Notes under the pieces: model-generated | The model's input: only the letters and a program-made list of their open reading frames with translations | Told to the model about the DNA's origin: nothing | Database searches by the model: none | In this document: positions 43,165 through 54,500 of the stretch, one piece after another | How positions within the stretch are numbered: the first letter of the stretch is position 1 | Layout: each line of letters opens with the position of its first letter | Made by a program: the position numbers and the translations under genes | Source: Paraflavitalea soli | Lineage (GTDB): Bacteria > Bacteroidota > Bacteroidia > Chitinophagales > Chitinophagaceae | Length of the DNA: 64,000 nt | Reading direction: 5' to 3' | Assembly: GCF_003555545.1 (NCBI RefSeq) | Contig: NZ_CP032157.1 | Span: 2,546,546-2,610,545, forward strand

Positions 43165-43965
43165 TTAATTTTCGGTGTGGTCGTGATGGAACATGGCAGT
43201 ATAATTATTGGCCACCCTGGCACTGAATGCGCTAAACATCACGGTACTATTGGCAGCAATGCTCACGTTGGTGTCGCCGGCAAATGCTTTGGCGATATCG
43301 ACCAGCAGGTGGATATTGGTTTTACGGTCATTGCTTACTTTGGCGATGCCGCCATTGGTAAGGTCGATGGTAACCGTCCTGATATTGTTGATCGTGGGTG
43401 CTGAGTAACCGCCAAATCCACCGATATGGTACCGGAACTTATGTTGCCCGCCGGGATCGAGGGGCGCCTGTGGTGAAATGCCTTCCATCTTAAAGAAGAT
43501 ATAACCGCTGTTCCACCCCCAGTACATGCCATCCATTCCGCCGGAAGGATCGAGTACACCTTTACGCTGGCTGATGTCCATGGTGCTGCGCAGGCTGTCG
43601 ACGCCCAACACGAAACTGAGGGAAGTATACTCCCCTTCCGGCACATTGACCCTGGCAAACCTGGCTTGCGGGTCACCTTCTTTGATCAGGAAATAACTGC
43701 TGTCCTGCGGCACGACGTATGCTGTACCATTGGCTGTTGTTAATTGGATATTGCTGACAAAGTATTGCAGGAGCGATACGGAGAAGGTATCTCCGGCAGC
43801 ATTGGTATAAGAACCCGTATTCAGTTGTAAATTTTGTCCACCGACGATGTGGTCAAATTCTATGGAGAGCGGCGCTTTATTTTCCAGGCTGGCCTTTTTA
43901 GCGACACCACTGTTATCAGCGGTTGCCAGCATGATCATCATTATAATGACAGGTATTCCGAACAT
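43165..43965 (-). CDS. MbnP-family copper-binding protein
   Basis: A 266-residue exported protein with an N-terminal helix (about 2-18). It has the MbnP pattern: IEFDHIVGGQNLQLNTGSYTNAAGDTFSVSLLQYFVSNIQL, SYFLIKEGD, the conserved aromatic segment GMYWGWNSGYIFFKMEG and a late RYHIGGF. The Trp residues in YWGW are candidates for the kynurenine-forming residue known for this family. It is directly followed by the dihaem (MbnH-like) gene. The start at 43965 was chosen because it begins at the signal helix and leaves a 19-base gap after the small membrane gene. Confidence 0.88.
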   Translation of the reverse strand: MFGIPVIIMMIMLATADNSGVAKKASLENKAPLSIEFDHIVGGQNLQLNTGSYTNAAGDTFSVSLLQYFVSNIQLTTANGTAYVVPQDSSYFLIKEGDPQARFARVNVPEGEYTSLSFVLGVDSLRSTMDISQRKGVLDPSGGMDGMYWGWNSGYIFFKMEGISPQAPLDPGGQHKFRYHIGGFGGYSAPTINNIRTVTIDLTNGGIAKVSNDRKTNIHLLVDIAKAFAGDTNVSIAANSTVMFSAFSARVANNYTAMFHHDHTEN

Positions 43966-43984
43966 GATCAATAGTTTTATTGGC

Positions 43985-44131
43985 TTAATTAAAAAGATAG
44001 CTGAGGGCACGCAGGATGGTCTCGTGCTGCAGGTATACCATAGCAAGCGCTACCAGCCACAGGGCTATAGTAACGCGCAGGCGTACCTTTTTCAGCACAG
44101 ACGGATCGTGCCAGTTTTGATGGCGAACCAT
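43985..44131 (-). CDS. Single-pass membrane microprotein of the copper operon
   Basis: A 48-residue frame read directly from the minus strand: MVRHQNWHDPSVLKKVRLRV, then a hydrophobic stretch (about 20-34, TIALWLVALAMVYL) and a short tail ending in SYLFN. It stands between the Cys-rich membrane protein gene and the MbnP gene, with 19 bases to the latter, and its codon use matches the neighbours. It may anchor or assist the periplasmic copper proteins. No family is recognised. Confidence 0.65.
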   Translation of the reverse strand: MVRHQNWHDPSVLKKVRLRVTIALWLVALAMVYLQHETILRALSYLFN

Positions 44132-44178
44132 TTGTGTAGTTTAAAATGTAGCATAGTAACAAGGCGGCTGTGACAACC

Positions 44179-44193
44179 CTTCGACAAGCTCAG
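44179..44193. repeat. REP-like element, copy 1 (CTTCGACAAGCTCAG)
   Basis: The 15-base core is identical to 58553-58567. Here it forms the loop side of a short CCCT/AGGG hairpin. Such intergenic palindromic elements are widespread in Bacteroidota genomes. Confidence 0.6.
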
Positions 44194-44227
44194 GGTGACA
44201 TCACCTTCATTCAACGACCTGGATATG

Positions 44228-44617
44228 TTATACGAGGGAAGCGGGGGGATGAAAGACATTACCCTTATAACCGGCCGGAAAAGAGGCGGCCTGGTATGTT
44301 ACAAAGGAAGGAGATACAGGTATTTGTAATGAAATTTGGTATTGCTTGAGTTCTTCGCAATAATCGGCGGGCGGCATGGAAGTAGCGCCTTTTTGATTTT
44401 GTGCGTCACCTGTTTCACTGGCTTTGGCCAATTGCTTGCTTAAATGGCATTTACCATTACAATGCATGGCCGGCTTGTTCTTGTTCTCGCAAAGGCTGGT
44501 AGCTATATATTCTTTGTTCAACACATAGGCCAGGTATACCACTGGCATGGCCAGCATCTTGGCCAGCATCAGCACAGCGATATAGGCTACTGCAATATGT
44601 TGAACGAGCTTCTGCAT
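44228..44617 (-). CDS. Conserved Cys-containing membrane protein, first gene of the copper operon
   Basis: A 129-residue protein with an N-terminal hydrophobic segment (about 8-30) and the conserved block SLCENKNKPAMHCNGKCHLSKQL. I know this pattern from small Bacteroidota proteins encoded near metal-uptake genes, but it has no established function. The His and three Cys residues could bind copper or iron. The C-terminal third is less conserved. It is the first minus-strand gene of the group that continues with the microprotein, MbnP, the dihaem protein, DUF2911 and SCO. Confidence 0.8.
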   Translation of the reverse strand: MQKLVQHIAVAYIAVLMLAKMLAMPVVYLAYVLNKEYIATSLCENKNKPAMHCNGKCHLSKQLAKASETGDAQNQKGATSMPPADYCEELKQYQISLQIPVSPSFVTYQAASFPAGYKGNVFHPPASLV

Positions 44618-44634
44618 GATCGCAGCAAAGGTAC

Positions 44635-44847
44635 ATGCGAGAGAATAAAATAGTACAAAAACTTACTCTTTTCTGCAAAAAAACCGCCAGCAATTCATAC
44701 GGCGGTAAGCTATCGGATGTAATGATGCAAGTGATAAATAAAATCCAGGCAGCCAGTGAAGGTGAGGCGAAACGTTACAAATACAGGCTGCTTATCCAAT
44801 ATTTTGCGCGGGTTGCCAGCTTTCTGTATCAGTATAATTACGCATAA
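44635..44847 (+). CDS. Possible 70-residue protein, uncertain
   Basis: An open frame divergent from the Cys-rich membrane gene. The residues VINKIQAASEGEAKRYKYRLLIQYFARVASFLYQY could form an amphipathic helix, and codon use is acceptable. However, the first part overlaps the likely promoter of the divergent gene and contains a hairpin (CCGCC/GGCGG near 44686-44705). No family is recognised, so this may be a spurious frame. Confidence 0.35.
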   Translation: MRENKIVQKLTLFCKKTASNSYGGKLSDVMMQVINKIQAASEGEAKRYKYRLLIQYFARVASFLYQYNYA

Positions 44848-44927
44848 AGATAATAGTCACTGATAGCACGCTTAAATAAAATCCGGGCATTGGTTATTTA
44901 CGTAATTCAGCGTTAAACTATTCTGCC

Positions 44928-46997
44928 ATGGGAGTCTTCCATTATCCTCGTATTAATGTTAATGGCCTGCTTCAGATAAATGTTGGAACGGCCAATAACG
45001 GCGACTATTTTAATCTTGTTTTTGGTCCTGATTCGCCTTATGCGCCCGGCAAGCCGGTGATGCTGGCCGATTCGGTCAACGTGCAACCTTATACCTATGG
45101 CATGTCGGATGCCGACTGGACAAAGTGGGCGATAACACCCTTACAGGTAGCAAACCCACCCCAACAAAAACAACAGACCATGCTCAGTAAGGGAGAAGGC
45201 GTGAGGGCTACCAGGGCGAATGAAAATCCTGTAGTAATTCCAGGCGAATGGAATGTTTATGGCGATATGGGCCTCACCATGATCGATGTGAAGGTAACGG
45301 GCATTACTGACCCTGGCGGCCTGCTCCCTCCTACACTTAAAACCTCCCTGCAGCAAAGCATACTGAGCTTCAATAACCGCCCGGGCGGCAACGTTCCTAA
45401 CCCGGCACCGGGCGCGGGCCGAACCACGGGCGTGATCACGGATGTAAACCCGGAGGATGTTAACAGCTCACAGATATTTGCCGACTTCCTGTCGCTGGAA
45501 ACCGATGGGGCCTTCCTCTTTTCGGGCAAACCTACCAAGTCGATCATACGCTGGGTCAACTTTCAACGCAATACCAACCTCAAGGGCTCCAATGGTGCTG
45601 CGGCTACCTTCCAGATGTGTGTGCCGCTTTCGGAACTGCAGGGACAACCGATCCTGCAAGGCCTGCCGCCCACCTCACCGGAAGGGGCCAAACTAAAAGG
45701 CATTGTTTTTCGCTATACACTGTACCGGGGGCTTCAGGAGATCAATGTATATAAATACGATCCTGCAGCATGGATAACTCAAATGGCAGCGCTCTACGCC
45801 AAACAAGGATTGAACCCGGATTATTGCCAGTTGCAAGGCACCATTGCACCCTGGTTTGAAGGAGAACCGGAATCCTGTCCGGTTGGCCGTTTTCTTATTC
45901 CGCCGGCAACTGGCGGCACCATTCCCATGCCGCCTAATGCTAATGGCAATGGCCCGGTATTTAATCTTGCCCCTGCCATAGTCTATGTCAATCCCCAAAC
46001 CAGCACCGTATCGGTTGACTTCTCCGCTACCTTTCCGGAACAATACACGGGGAATTATGATCCCAAGAAAACCGATAACAATTACAAATGGGATTTTGGA
46101 CCTATATCGCTTATGTTACAGGATGCAAATGGGAATGCACCCTACATAAAGCCCATTCCCTACATTTACGCGCCCAATGACCGGCAGGGGTGGATATTCG
46201 ATTTCCCCATCGACCTCAGCAACTCAGATATACAAAAGTGTCTGCAAGAAGGCAGTTTCGCCGTTTTTGATGATGCAAGCCAAACCTATTTGCAGGAAAC
46301 ACCTTATTTCATTGTATCCGATCAATCGGGCGTCTTTGCAGAGCAGGACGCTTCGCATACGCCCAATAATAAATTCCGCAATGACGGGCCTGATCTTGTC
46401 ACCACTTCCTTCCTGGTATATAAACGCGGTAAGCTCTTAACGGCTGCTGACCCGGAAAGATTCACGTTGTACTTTTATGATACGACCCCCGCACCGTCGG
46501 AAAATGTGCTGAATCCATCACCCTTAATGACCAATTACCAGTCTGGCCAGCCCATCAGCATACCCGTCGGTACGCCAGGCAACCGGCTCATTACCGCTAC
46601 ACTGTCTACTGACCCTCCTCCTCCGACGAGCTACAATGATTTCCAACACGCCACCTCTCCCATCATCAATATCCGTATTCTGCCGACCATCAATTACGAA
46701 AAATACTATCAGCCACAGCAAAACCCTGGCGATCCGCGTGTAGGCAACAGCCTGCTTACTTTTGATGTGATCTATAATGAAGTGCTGCGCAACTATTACC
46801 TGCTGTACCCTGCTATGAGCCAGCGCATACCGCTCAATGATCCGGAAGAGTGGAAGGATGCAGAAATGGCGGGCCGGCTGATGAAACGCATCAGTCTGGA
46901 GAACTGGGGCACGGCCATGACGATGCCCAGAACGAGAGACCTTTCGCAATCGCGCCGGGAACTGCTCACAGCCTGGTGCTTAACATTTTTCCAATAA
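44928..46997 (+). CDS. Large protein of unknown function
   Basis: A 689-residue protein without signal peptide or membrane segments. It starts MGVFHYPRINVNGLLQINVG, a long beta-rich protein with many Pro, Asn and Gly. Several blocks look conserved in character (PGEWNVYGDMGLTMIDVKV, SETDGAFLF-like LSLETDGAFLFSGKPTKSIIRWVNFQRN, and WIFDFPIDLSNSDIQKCL). I do not recognise the family. The next gene starts 17 bases after its stop and encodes a kelch-like secreted protein, so the two may be a functional pair. Confidence 0.7.
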   Translation: MGVFHYPRINVNGLLQINVGTANNGDYFNLVFGPDSPYAPGKPVMLADSVNVQPYTYGMSDADWTKWAITPLQVANPPQQKQQTMLSKGEGVRATRANENPVVIPGEWNVYGDMGLTMIDVKVTGITDPGGLLPPTLKTSLQQSILSFNNRPGGNVPNPAPGAGRTTGVITDVNPEDVNSSQIFADFLSLETDGAFLFSGKPTKSIIRWVNFQRNTNLKGSNGAAATFQMCVPLSELQGQPILQGLPPTSPEGAKLKGIVFRYTLYRGLQEINVYKYDPAAWITQMAALYAKQGLNPDYCQLQGTIAPWFEGEPESCPVGRFLIPPATGGTIPMPPNANGNGPVFNLAPAIVYVNPQTSTVSVDFSATFPEQYTGNYDPKKTDNNYKWDFGPISLMLQDANGNAPYIKPIPYIYAPNDRQGWIFDFPIDLSNSDIQKCLQEGSFAVFDDASQTYLQETPYFIVSDQSGVFAEQDASHTPNNKFRNDGPDLVTTSFLVYKRGKLLTAADPERFTLYFYDTTPAPSENVLNPSPLMTNYQSGQPISIPVGTPGNRLITATLSTDPPPPTSYNDFQHATSPIINIRILPTINYEKYYQPQQNPGDPRVGNSLLTFDVIYNEVLRNYYLLYPAMSQRIPLNDPEEWKDAEMAGRLMKRISLENWGTAMTMPRTRDLSQSRRELLTAWCLTFFQ

Positions 46998-47014
46998 CCA
47001 TAATCAATTGCTTT

Positions 47015-48427
47015 ATGTTGACGATACGCACATATGTACTTTTTCTGGTAGTTAGCCTGGCTATCAGTGGCGCCTGCGCGCAGGCTCCTTATACAGTAAC
47101 CGTAAAGCCCTGGGACACCGTTAAGTTCTTCAACGGCTTGCAATCCTTTGCCTGGGGGCAATACCAGGGCAAAATACTCATCGTAGGCGGGCGTACAAAT
47201 GGCTTTCACCGCACGTCGGACAAAGAACGCACTTTCCCTACGCAATACGACAATCTGCATTTAAGGGTGATCGATCTGGCAAACAAGAAAACCTATAGTG
47301 CACCTATTCCCGCTACTTTCCTGCTGCCGCTGAGAACAACCAATACAGCATTTTGCCAGGATGGCAATACCCTTTATATTGTTGGAGGATATGGTTCTAC
47401 CTGCGATGCTGATTCGGCCTCCTGCTACCAAACCTTTCCCAATCTATCTGCGCTGAATGTATCAGGGCTGATCAATGCCATTGTATCCTATCAAACCGAT
47501 GGCCTTGACCAATACATCAGCACTATGCAGGATGAACGGATGCGGGTAACGGGTGGATCGTTGGAAAAAATAGGTGATTATTTCTTCCTCGTATTTGGCC
47601 AGAACTACAATAGTATTTACAAAGGAGGCATAACCGGTGCTTATACGGAGCAGATCCGCCAGTTTAAGATCAATAATAACGGAGGTAGTTTGTCCATCAG
47701 CAATTATGGCGCTATCGCAACACCACTGAAATACCAGGGCCTTTCGCAATTTCATCGCCGTGACCTGAACGTTTTTCCCACCATCCTGTCGGATGGCACA
47801 CTGGGTATCGGCGCTTTGGGTGGTGTATTTACCAATCAGGCAGGGCCTTTTCCCAACCCGGTAGCCATCTCTTCCAGAAACGGCGGGCTGACGGCAGTTA
47901 TTGATACCACCTTCCAACAGAAATTCTGTCTATATGATTGTGCCCGCATGCTGATGTATAATCCTTATGCCAGAAGTATGTACACCACCCTGTTTGGCGG
48001 CATCACTGATAACTATTTTGATGACAAGGGCAACATCGTACCATCGGACCTGAACAATTTTATGCCCTTCTTTAACCACGTGAGCACAGTGGTCAGGACC
48101 AGTACAGGTGGCTATTCAGAATACCCACAATACTCACCAGCCCTGCCGGGGTTTATTGGTTCCAATGCAGCTTTTATACCAATCGCGCGCAGCACAACCT
48201 ATATGAATTCGCCCAATATCATCGACTATACAAGCCTGCCGCCCTACCGACTTATGCAAGTTGGATGGCTCGTTGGCGGAATTACGGCTACAGCTCCGCA
48301 ATCCAGCGAAATGAATCCCACTTATTCCAATAAAGTGATCTATGCGGTTTTCGTCACTTCGAACGGGAACAGGTCTGTAAAAGCGGCGAAGCCAGCAAAG
48401 AAAGCAATCAAAGGGAAGAGGAAATAG
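47015..48427 (+). CDS. Exported kelch-like beta-propeller protein
   Basis: A 470-residue protein with a signal peptide (cleavage near residue 23, ACAQ). Recurrent GG-type turns such as ILIVGGRTNGF, LYIVGGYGSTC, IGALGGVFTNQ and TTLFGGITDNYF suggest a kelch-type propeller of several blades. The C-terminus is unusually basic (KAAKPAKKAIKGKRK), which is odd for an exported protein. The start at 47015 was chosen because it gives the signal peptide; the longer frame from 46850 overlaps the previous gene. It converges with the giant gene and shares a strong terminator with it. Confidence 0.7.
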   Translation: MLTIRTYVLFLVVSLAISGACAQAPYTVTVKPWDTVKFFNGLQSFAWGQYQGKILIVGGRTNGFHRTSDKERTFPTQYDNLHLRVIDLANKKTYSAPIPATFLLPLRTTNTAFCQDGNTLYIVGGYGSTCDADSASCYQTFPNLSALNVSGLINAIVSYQTDGLDQYISTMQDERMRVTGGSLEKIGDYFFLVFGQNYNSIYKGGITGAYTEQIRQFKINNNGGSLSISNYGAIATPLKYQGLSQFHRRDLNVFPTILSDGTLGIGALGGVFTNQAGPFPNPVAISSRNGGLTAVIDTTFQQKFCLYDCARMLMYNPYARSMYTTLFGGITDNYFDDKGNIVPSDLNNFMPFFNHVSTVVRTSTGGYSEYPQYSPALPGFIGSNAAFIPIARSTTYMNSPNIIDYTSLPPYRLMQVGWLVGGITATAPQSSEMNPTYSNKVIYAVFVTSNGNRSVKAAKPAKKAIKGKRK

Positions 48428-48431
48428 CGAT

Positions 48432-48478
48432 TTAGCCTTTAGCGGTTAGGTATTAGCTGTTAGCGATTAGAATTTAGT
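48432..48478. repeat. Degenerate TTAG-rich direct repeat
   Basis: Six to seven TTAG or TTTAG units spaced 7-8 bases apart, for example TTAGCGGTTAGGTATTAGC. It lies directly after the kelch-like gene. Low-complexity tracts of this type occur between genes in Bacteroidota. Confidence 0.5.
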
Positions 48479-48488
48479 GATATATATC

Positions 48489-48535
48489 AGCAACTAAAAA
48501 CCTTGTAAGAAAAGCTTACAAGGTTTTTAGTTGCT
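48489..48535. terminator. Bidirectional terminator with a 21-base perfect stem
   Basis: Arms 48489-48509 and 48515-48535 are perfect inverted copies with a five-base loop. The A/T tract inside the stem gives U-rich ends on both strands. It sits between two convergent genes and can serve both. Confidence 0.9.
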
Positions 48536-48559
48536 GCGGCTTTATAGTTTCCGATTGCT

Positions 48560-51500
48560 TTATTGCTTCATGAACTTTATTTGTCTGTTGGCGCCGGACT
48601 TGCTTCTTAATACCGCCACATACATTCCTTTGGATAGCTGGCCAACTGGTATATTAACACTTGTTTGATTGAGCACGCTGCGTACGATAAACTTATTACC
48701 GCTGCTTACACTGGCGATCTCTACAGTCTCCCAGTTATCGCTCAATTGCAATTGATCAATATGGAGCATGCTTTGCACCGGATTGGGCGCTATCCTGCCA
48801 CCAGTGAGCCCGTTGACCACAAAGGATACAGGCGTACTAAAGACAGTCAAAGTACCTGTACATGGAAAATTACCTGAATAGCGCACCTTGAGCATGTCTC
48901 CGGTTTCAGCCGGTGTATAGATTAATGAGTAACCTGTTGCTCCGGGTATATTCTGCCAACCGTGCGTGGCCGTACTATCCTGCCACTGATACGCTGGTGT
49001 ACTGCCGCCGTTGGGGGTGGCGGCAATGATCATTGTACTGCTGCCTTGATCCACCGTTGTATTGCCACTAAGCACTACCAATGGTGTAACCGAAGCGTAT
49101 ACAGTAACAGTTATTGCATTACTGGTTACTGAAGCGCCAGGTGCACAGGAAGCATTGGGGGTTAATATCACCCTGACTATTGAGCCATTCGTAAGGGAGC
49201 TGGTAGTAAAGGTGCTTGAATTTTGTCCTGCATTTACTCCATTGACCTGCCACTGGTAAGTGGGCGCACTGCCACCATTGACGGATGTTGCCGTAAAGGT
49301 GACATTGGAACCGGCACAGATAGTAGTGGCGGAGGCTGTAATGCTTACAGATGGGGTAATACCTGTAGTAACAGTTACCGGAATACTATTGCTGGCAGCC
49401 GTAGCAGATGAAACACAACCGGCATTGCTGGTCATGATCACCTTTACAACATCCGCATTGGCGAGACTATTGCTGGTAAAGGTATTCGAGTTCTGTCCTG
49501 CATTGACACCATTCACCTGCCACTGGTAATTAGGTACGCTGCCACCGTTGACGGGTGTTGCCGTAAAGGTGACATTGGAACCGGCACAGATGGTAGTGGC
49601 GGAGGCTGTAATGCTTACAGATGGAGTTACTCCTGTGGTGACAGTCACCGAAATACTATTACTGGTAGCTGTAGCAGATGACACACAACCGGCATTGCTG
49701 GTCATGATCACTTTTACTACATCCGCACTGGTGAGGCTATTGCTGGTAAAGGTATTGGCGTTCTGTCCTGCATTGACACCATTGACCTGCCACTGGTAAG
49801 TGGGCGCACTGCCACCATTGACGGGGGTTGCCGTAAAGGTGACATTGGAACCGGCACAGATAGAGGTGGCGGACGCTGCAACGGACACAGAAGCCGTGAG
49901 GGATGTACCGACAGAAACAGGGACGATATTACTTTTTGTAAGCATATCTGTTACACAGCTCTGCGTAGTAAACATGGTAGCATAAACCTTATCGCCATCC
50001 GCAAGGGTAGAGGAACTGAAGGTATTGCCATTGGCGGAAGCTCCCATATCATTGACAAACCAAAAATAGGATGGATTCGTAATGCTGGTGGGGGTAGTGG
50101 CTGTAAAAGAAACTTTTGTACCGGGGCATATAGATGTGGCTGAGGCCGTTACCGTAACCACGGGAGTAATATTGGGTGTAACTGCGGCAGTGATCGTGTT
50201 ACTAATGACAGAAGGCGTTGTTGCACAGGCAGCACTGGTGATAAGGGATACGGTCACTTTGTCCCCATCATTAAGCGCAGTGGTCGTAAAAGTATTTATA
50301 TTCTGTCCCACATTTACGCCATTGACCTGCCATTGATAAGCAGGAGTATTACCTCCATTGACAGGCGTGGCTGTATATGTTACGGCTGTGCCGGCACAGA
50401 AAAGGGCTTCAGAAGCTGTTATGCTTACTGATGGAGTAACCGGTGCACCACCTGTTAAGGTTATAACATTACTTGTAACTGAAGGCTCCACTGTACAGGG
50501 TGCATTGCCGGTCATGATCACTTTTATGGCATCGCCGCCAGTCAGGGTGCTAGATGTAAAGGTAGGGCTGTTTTGACCTACGTTGATGCCATTGACCTGC
50601 CATTGATATACCGGTGTGATGCCGCCATCTTTCGGTGTGGCCGTAAAGGTAACCGTGCCGCCGGTGCACACATTGGTGGAGGAAGCGGTAATGCTTACTG
50701 AAGGCGTTACAGGCATCTTAGGATCGCCGGGAGCACTACCTCCTATAGTGATCACATTGCTAAAGACCTTATAAACGGAGGAACACCCATTACTGGAATT
50801 TAAATCCAGTAAAACTTTGACCGTATCGCCATTCCTGAGGCTGTGCTCATCGGATGAAAAGGTGCTTTTGTTTTCTCCAGCTCCCGAGGTATTAACTACC
50901 CATTGGAACATAGGTGTAAGTCCTGCATTAACTGGTGTTGCAATAAAGCTGATCTTCCCATCTGAACAACCAATGTCGGGTGAGGCTTTTATGGTAACAG
51001 ATGCATCGAGTATTGATCTGACTGTTACGGGAATGATATTGCTGACAACCGTTGGTGTGGATGCACAGGCGGCATTGCTGGTCATGACCACTTTTACTTC
51101 ATCACCGTCATTGAGGGTATTGGTACCAAAAGTACTGGCGTTCTGCCCTGCTGCTATCCCATTCACCTGCCACTGGTAAGTGGGCGTACCGCCACCGTTG
51201 ACCGGTGTAGCTTCAAATGTTATATTTGAGCCAGCACAGAGGGTGTCGTGAAGGGTAGCGATCACTACTGATGGCAGCACGCCTGTATTGCTGATATTGA
51301 GCTTGTAGACCCTGACCGTCTGCAAATTATTATCCAGGCAACGGTACTTATAGTTGTTCCAGGAGGCTGGAACATCAATCAGTCGAAGTTTGTCGGAAGT
51401 AGCGCCGGAGAAATTACTATTGTCTTGAATATTTACGAAACCATTGCCATTATCCTGCTGCCATTGATAGGTGAAAGCTGTAAGGCCGGCGAGTAAGGTA

Positions 51501-54500
51501 GTATCAGCCTGCTGGCAAAGTTCTACCACTACTGTATCTTTTGCCATTTTGTTGAGTTCTACACTTCCCCCACCGCTGATCATATCCAATGCACCATCGC
51601 CATCCATGTCTACAAACTTAGTACCATCTATCCCAGGCTTGATTTTCACTTTTTCTTTCAATGTTATATTGCCTGGCGTACTTATATTTTTATATATAAA
51701 ATTTCCCAAATTCGCCCAACTAAAAGAACCAACTACAACCTCCGGTCTGCCATCGCCATCCAAATCCCCTACCCCCACTTTTGTGCTACTAACGTCCTGC
51801 ATCCACATGTAAATTTTCGTAGAAAAGGAGTAATTTTCAGTGGCTGTTACATTTCGCCCAATGGAAATAGTGGCAGGCCCAGTACTACCAAGGGATATAT
51901 CTGTCCTTCCATCTCCATCGAGGTCACCATATGCCATTGTTATTGCCGATCCGGCCATACCAACCCCGGGAGTCAGGGTCATATCAATTGTTCCGGGAGC
52001 TCCTGTATTTTTAAATACTACAACTCCTTCACCTGTATTGTAGAAACCTGAGGCACGTAGCATTACTTCGGCCCTTCCATCATTATCTACATCCTCGCAA
52101 GTAACTCCATAGGGGAATCCATTATATGCATACTCAAGGGGGTCTGCAAAACTGATCTTTCCCGGTGTGCTCAGGTTTTTCAGGACGGTAAACCGTAAAG
52201 CATTTGAGGTGGAGAAAATGACATCCGGCCTTCCATCGCCATCAACATCGCCGATGGCGATATCAGTGCCTGGCCGTAAGTCATCAACGGCTTTAAAGGT
52301 AATTCCTGCTGCAAAGGTGATAGCTGCAGTGGTAGTATTTCTAAAGGCCTGGAAAGTGTTGGTGGTAGCGCTCAGGGCAACCACATCGATGAGACCATCC
52401 CCATCCAGATCGCCGGCAGCAGTGGTGATAGCTCTCTCCACCATACCGAGATCAATTGGTGCCCCCAGGCTCACGGTGCCTATTGTACTGGTGTTCCTGT
52501 TTACAAAAACACCCTGTTGGTAATGAACTGACATAAGATCGTTTTTCCCATCCCTGTCCAGGTCGGCAAGACTAGTCAATGCACCGGGCATCGACACCTG
52601 AATGTTTACAAAAGAGGTATCCGAAAAGCCGGCCTGATTGCCCGGGAAAGTAACGACAAAATGTTTCCCGGCATAAGCAGTACGGCTATTGGTAGTAACG
52701 GAGATCCAATCGGGGGCTGCTCCCGCAGGAACAGTAATGGTAAGAGATGTACTGGTAGCTGAGACCACGTTGGTCTTTACGCCGCCGAAAAATACAATGT
52801 TATTAGTGGGTACAGGATCGAAACCTGACCCGGTAAGCACCACCTGAGCCCCTACAGGACCAGCAGCTGGGGAAAAGGAAGTGATCTTTGGAATGGCACC
52901 AAAGACAAAACCATCCATTTCGGCGGTGCCAAATTGATTGGTGATCGCCAGGTTGCCGGTAGCACCAGTTCCTACAGTTGCCCGGATAGTAGTATCGTTG
53001 ACAACGGTAAATGCAGCAGCTACTCCTCCAAAGTTTACCGCAGTAACGCCTGTAAAATTGCGGCCTTTAATAGTCACCACCTCATCTTTCGATGCATTGG
53101 CGGGCGTAAACTCACGGATATATGGTTTTGCAATGGTCTGATTGGTATAAATGGAAAGCCGGGCTCTTTCTGGCTTATCAATGATAACCGGATCGGGTCG
53201 GCCATCGCTATTGAGGTCGCCTATAGAAATCCTGAACCTGAAATCCCTAAAACTATAGGTACCAGGAAAGTGGTTAACAGATGGTTCAAATTCAATATTG
53301 CCTGTCGTTGAAATATTGGTGAAGGTTACAAAGTGGAATTTATCAGTAGAAGCCGCTATTTCCGGTTTGCCATCGCCATTTAGATCGGCCAGGGTAAGGT
53401 CATAGGTTATTCCTGGCATGGCATATTCCTTTGCATTGGCAAAAGCGATCGTATTGCCGGTGCTGGTGTTCCTGAATACTTCTATTTTACTGCCACTCTG
53501 TGAGCCTGCCAGGATATCGGGCAAGCCATCACCATCCACATCGCCAGTAGTTAGTGTATAAGGTGTGTTGGCAGGCAGGGTGATAGCAGGAGTAAAGCCA
53601 ACTTGGCCTTTTGTACTGGTGTTTTTATACACCGTTATGCTTCCGGTAGCAGGATTATACTGTATGATATCAGGCCGGCCATCGAGGTCAATATCAGCCA
53701 GGGCCAGATCGTATCCGCCGTAGGGTAAAGAAATCAGTTCAAAAGCCAGGCGACCGGGATCGCCTATATTCCTGTATACAAACATCACATCCTGGCAAGC
53801 AAATACCACATCTGTTTTTCCATCTTTATCTATATCATTCACTGCTACGGTATGGTAACTTCTTGCTTCGACGCCAGCACTAAAAGTAATACGTTCATTA
53901 TCAAATAGGGAGGGTGCGCCAGGAGTAGAAGTATTCCTGTGGATCTCAATGGCACTTCCGGCTGATATGAATTCAGACTTTCCATCTCCATCCAGGTCAG
54001 CTAAAGTAAAAGAGGAGGTTAATGGGGCTGCTTTCAGAAAGGGGTCAAAAGACAAAGTATTACCAGTGCTTGTATTGACTAAAACATCGGTCTTAGCGTC
54101 GCCAAACCATCCATCGGTTATTAACAGATCCTCTTTGCCATCGTCATCTATATCAGCCACCGCCTTCTCATAATACTCACGCCATACGCCCGGTCCTTCT
54201 GTAGTAATATTGGTCTTTACAAAGGAAGCAGGTGTGATAGCGCCGCCACCTGCGAAAGTGGTTTGGAAAGTACGGGATGAAAAAGCCGTAAGGCCATTCG
54301 TCGTTACAGTAATATTGTGTGCAGTTGCGCCAGCGGGAACAGTAACGATCAGGGATGTGGAACTGGCAGCCGTTACTGTAGCGCGCAGGGAACCAAACAT
54401 GACAATATTCTCTCCAGTCACGGGACGAAAATTCGTTCCAATAATCGTAACCGAGGTACCAATGGGTCCGGATGAGGGTGTAAAGGAGGTAATGGCAGGC

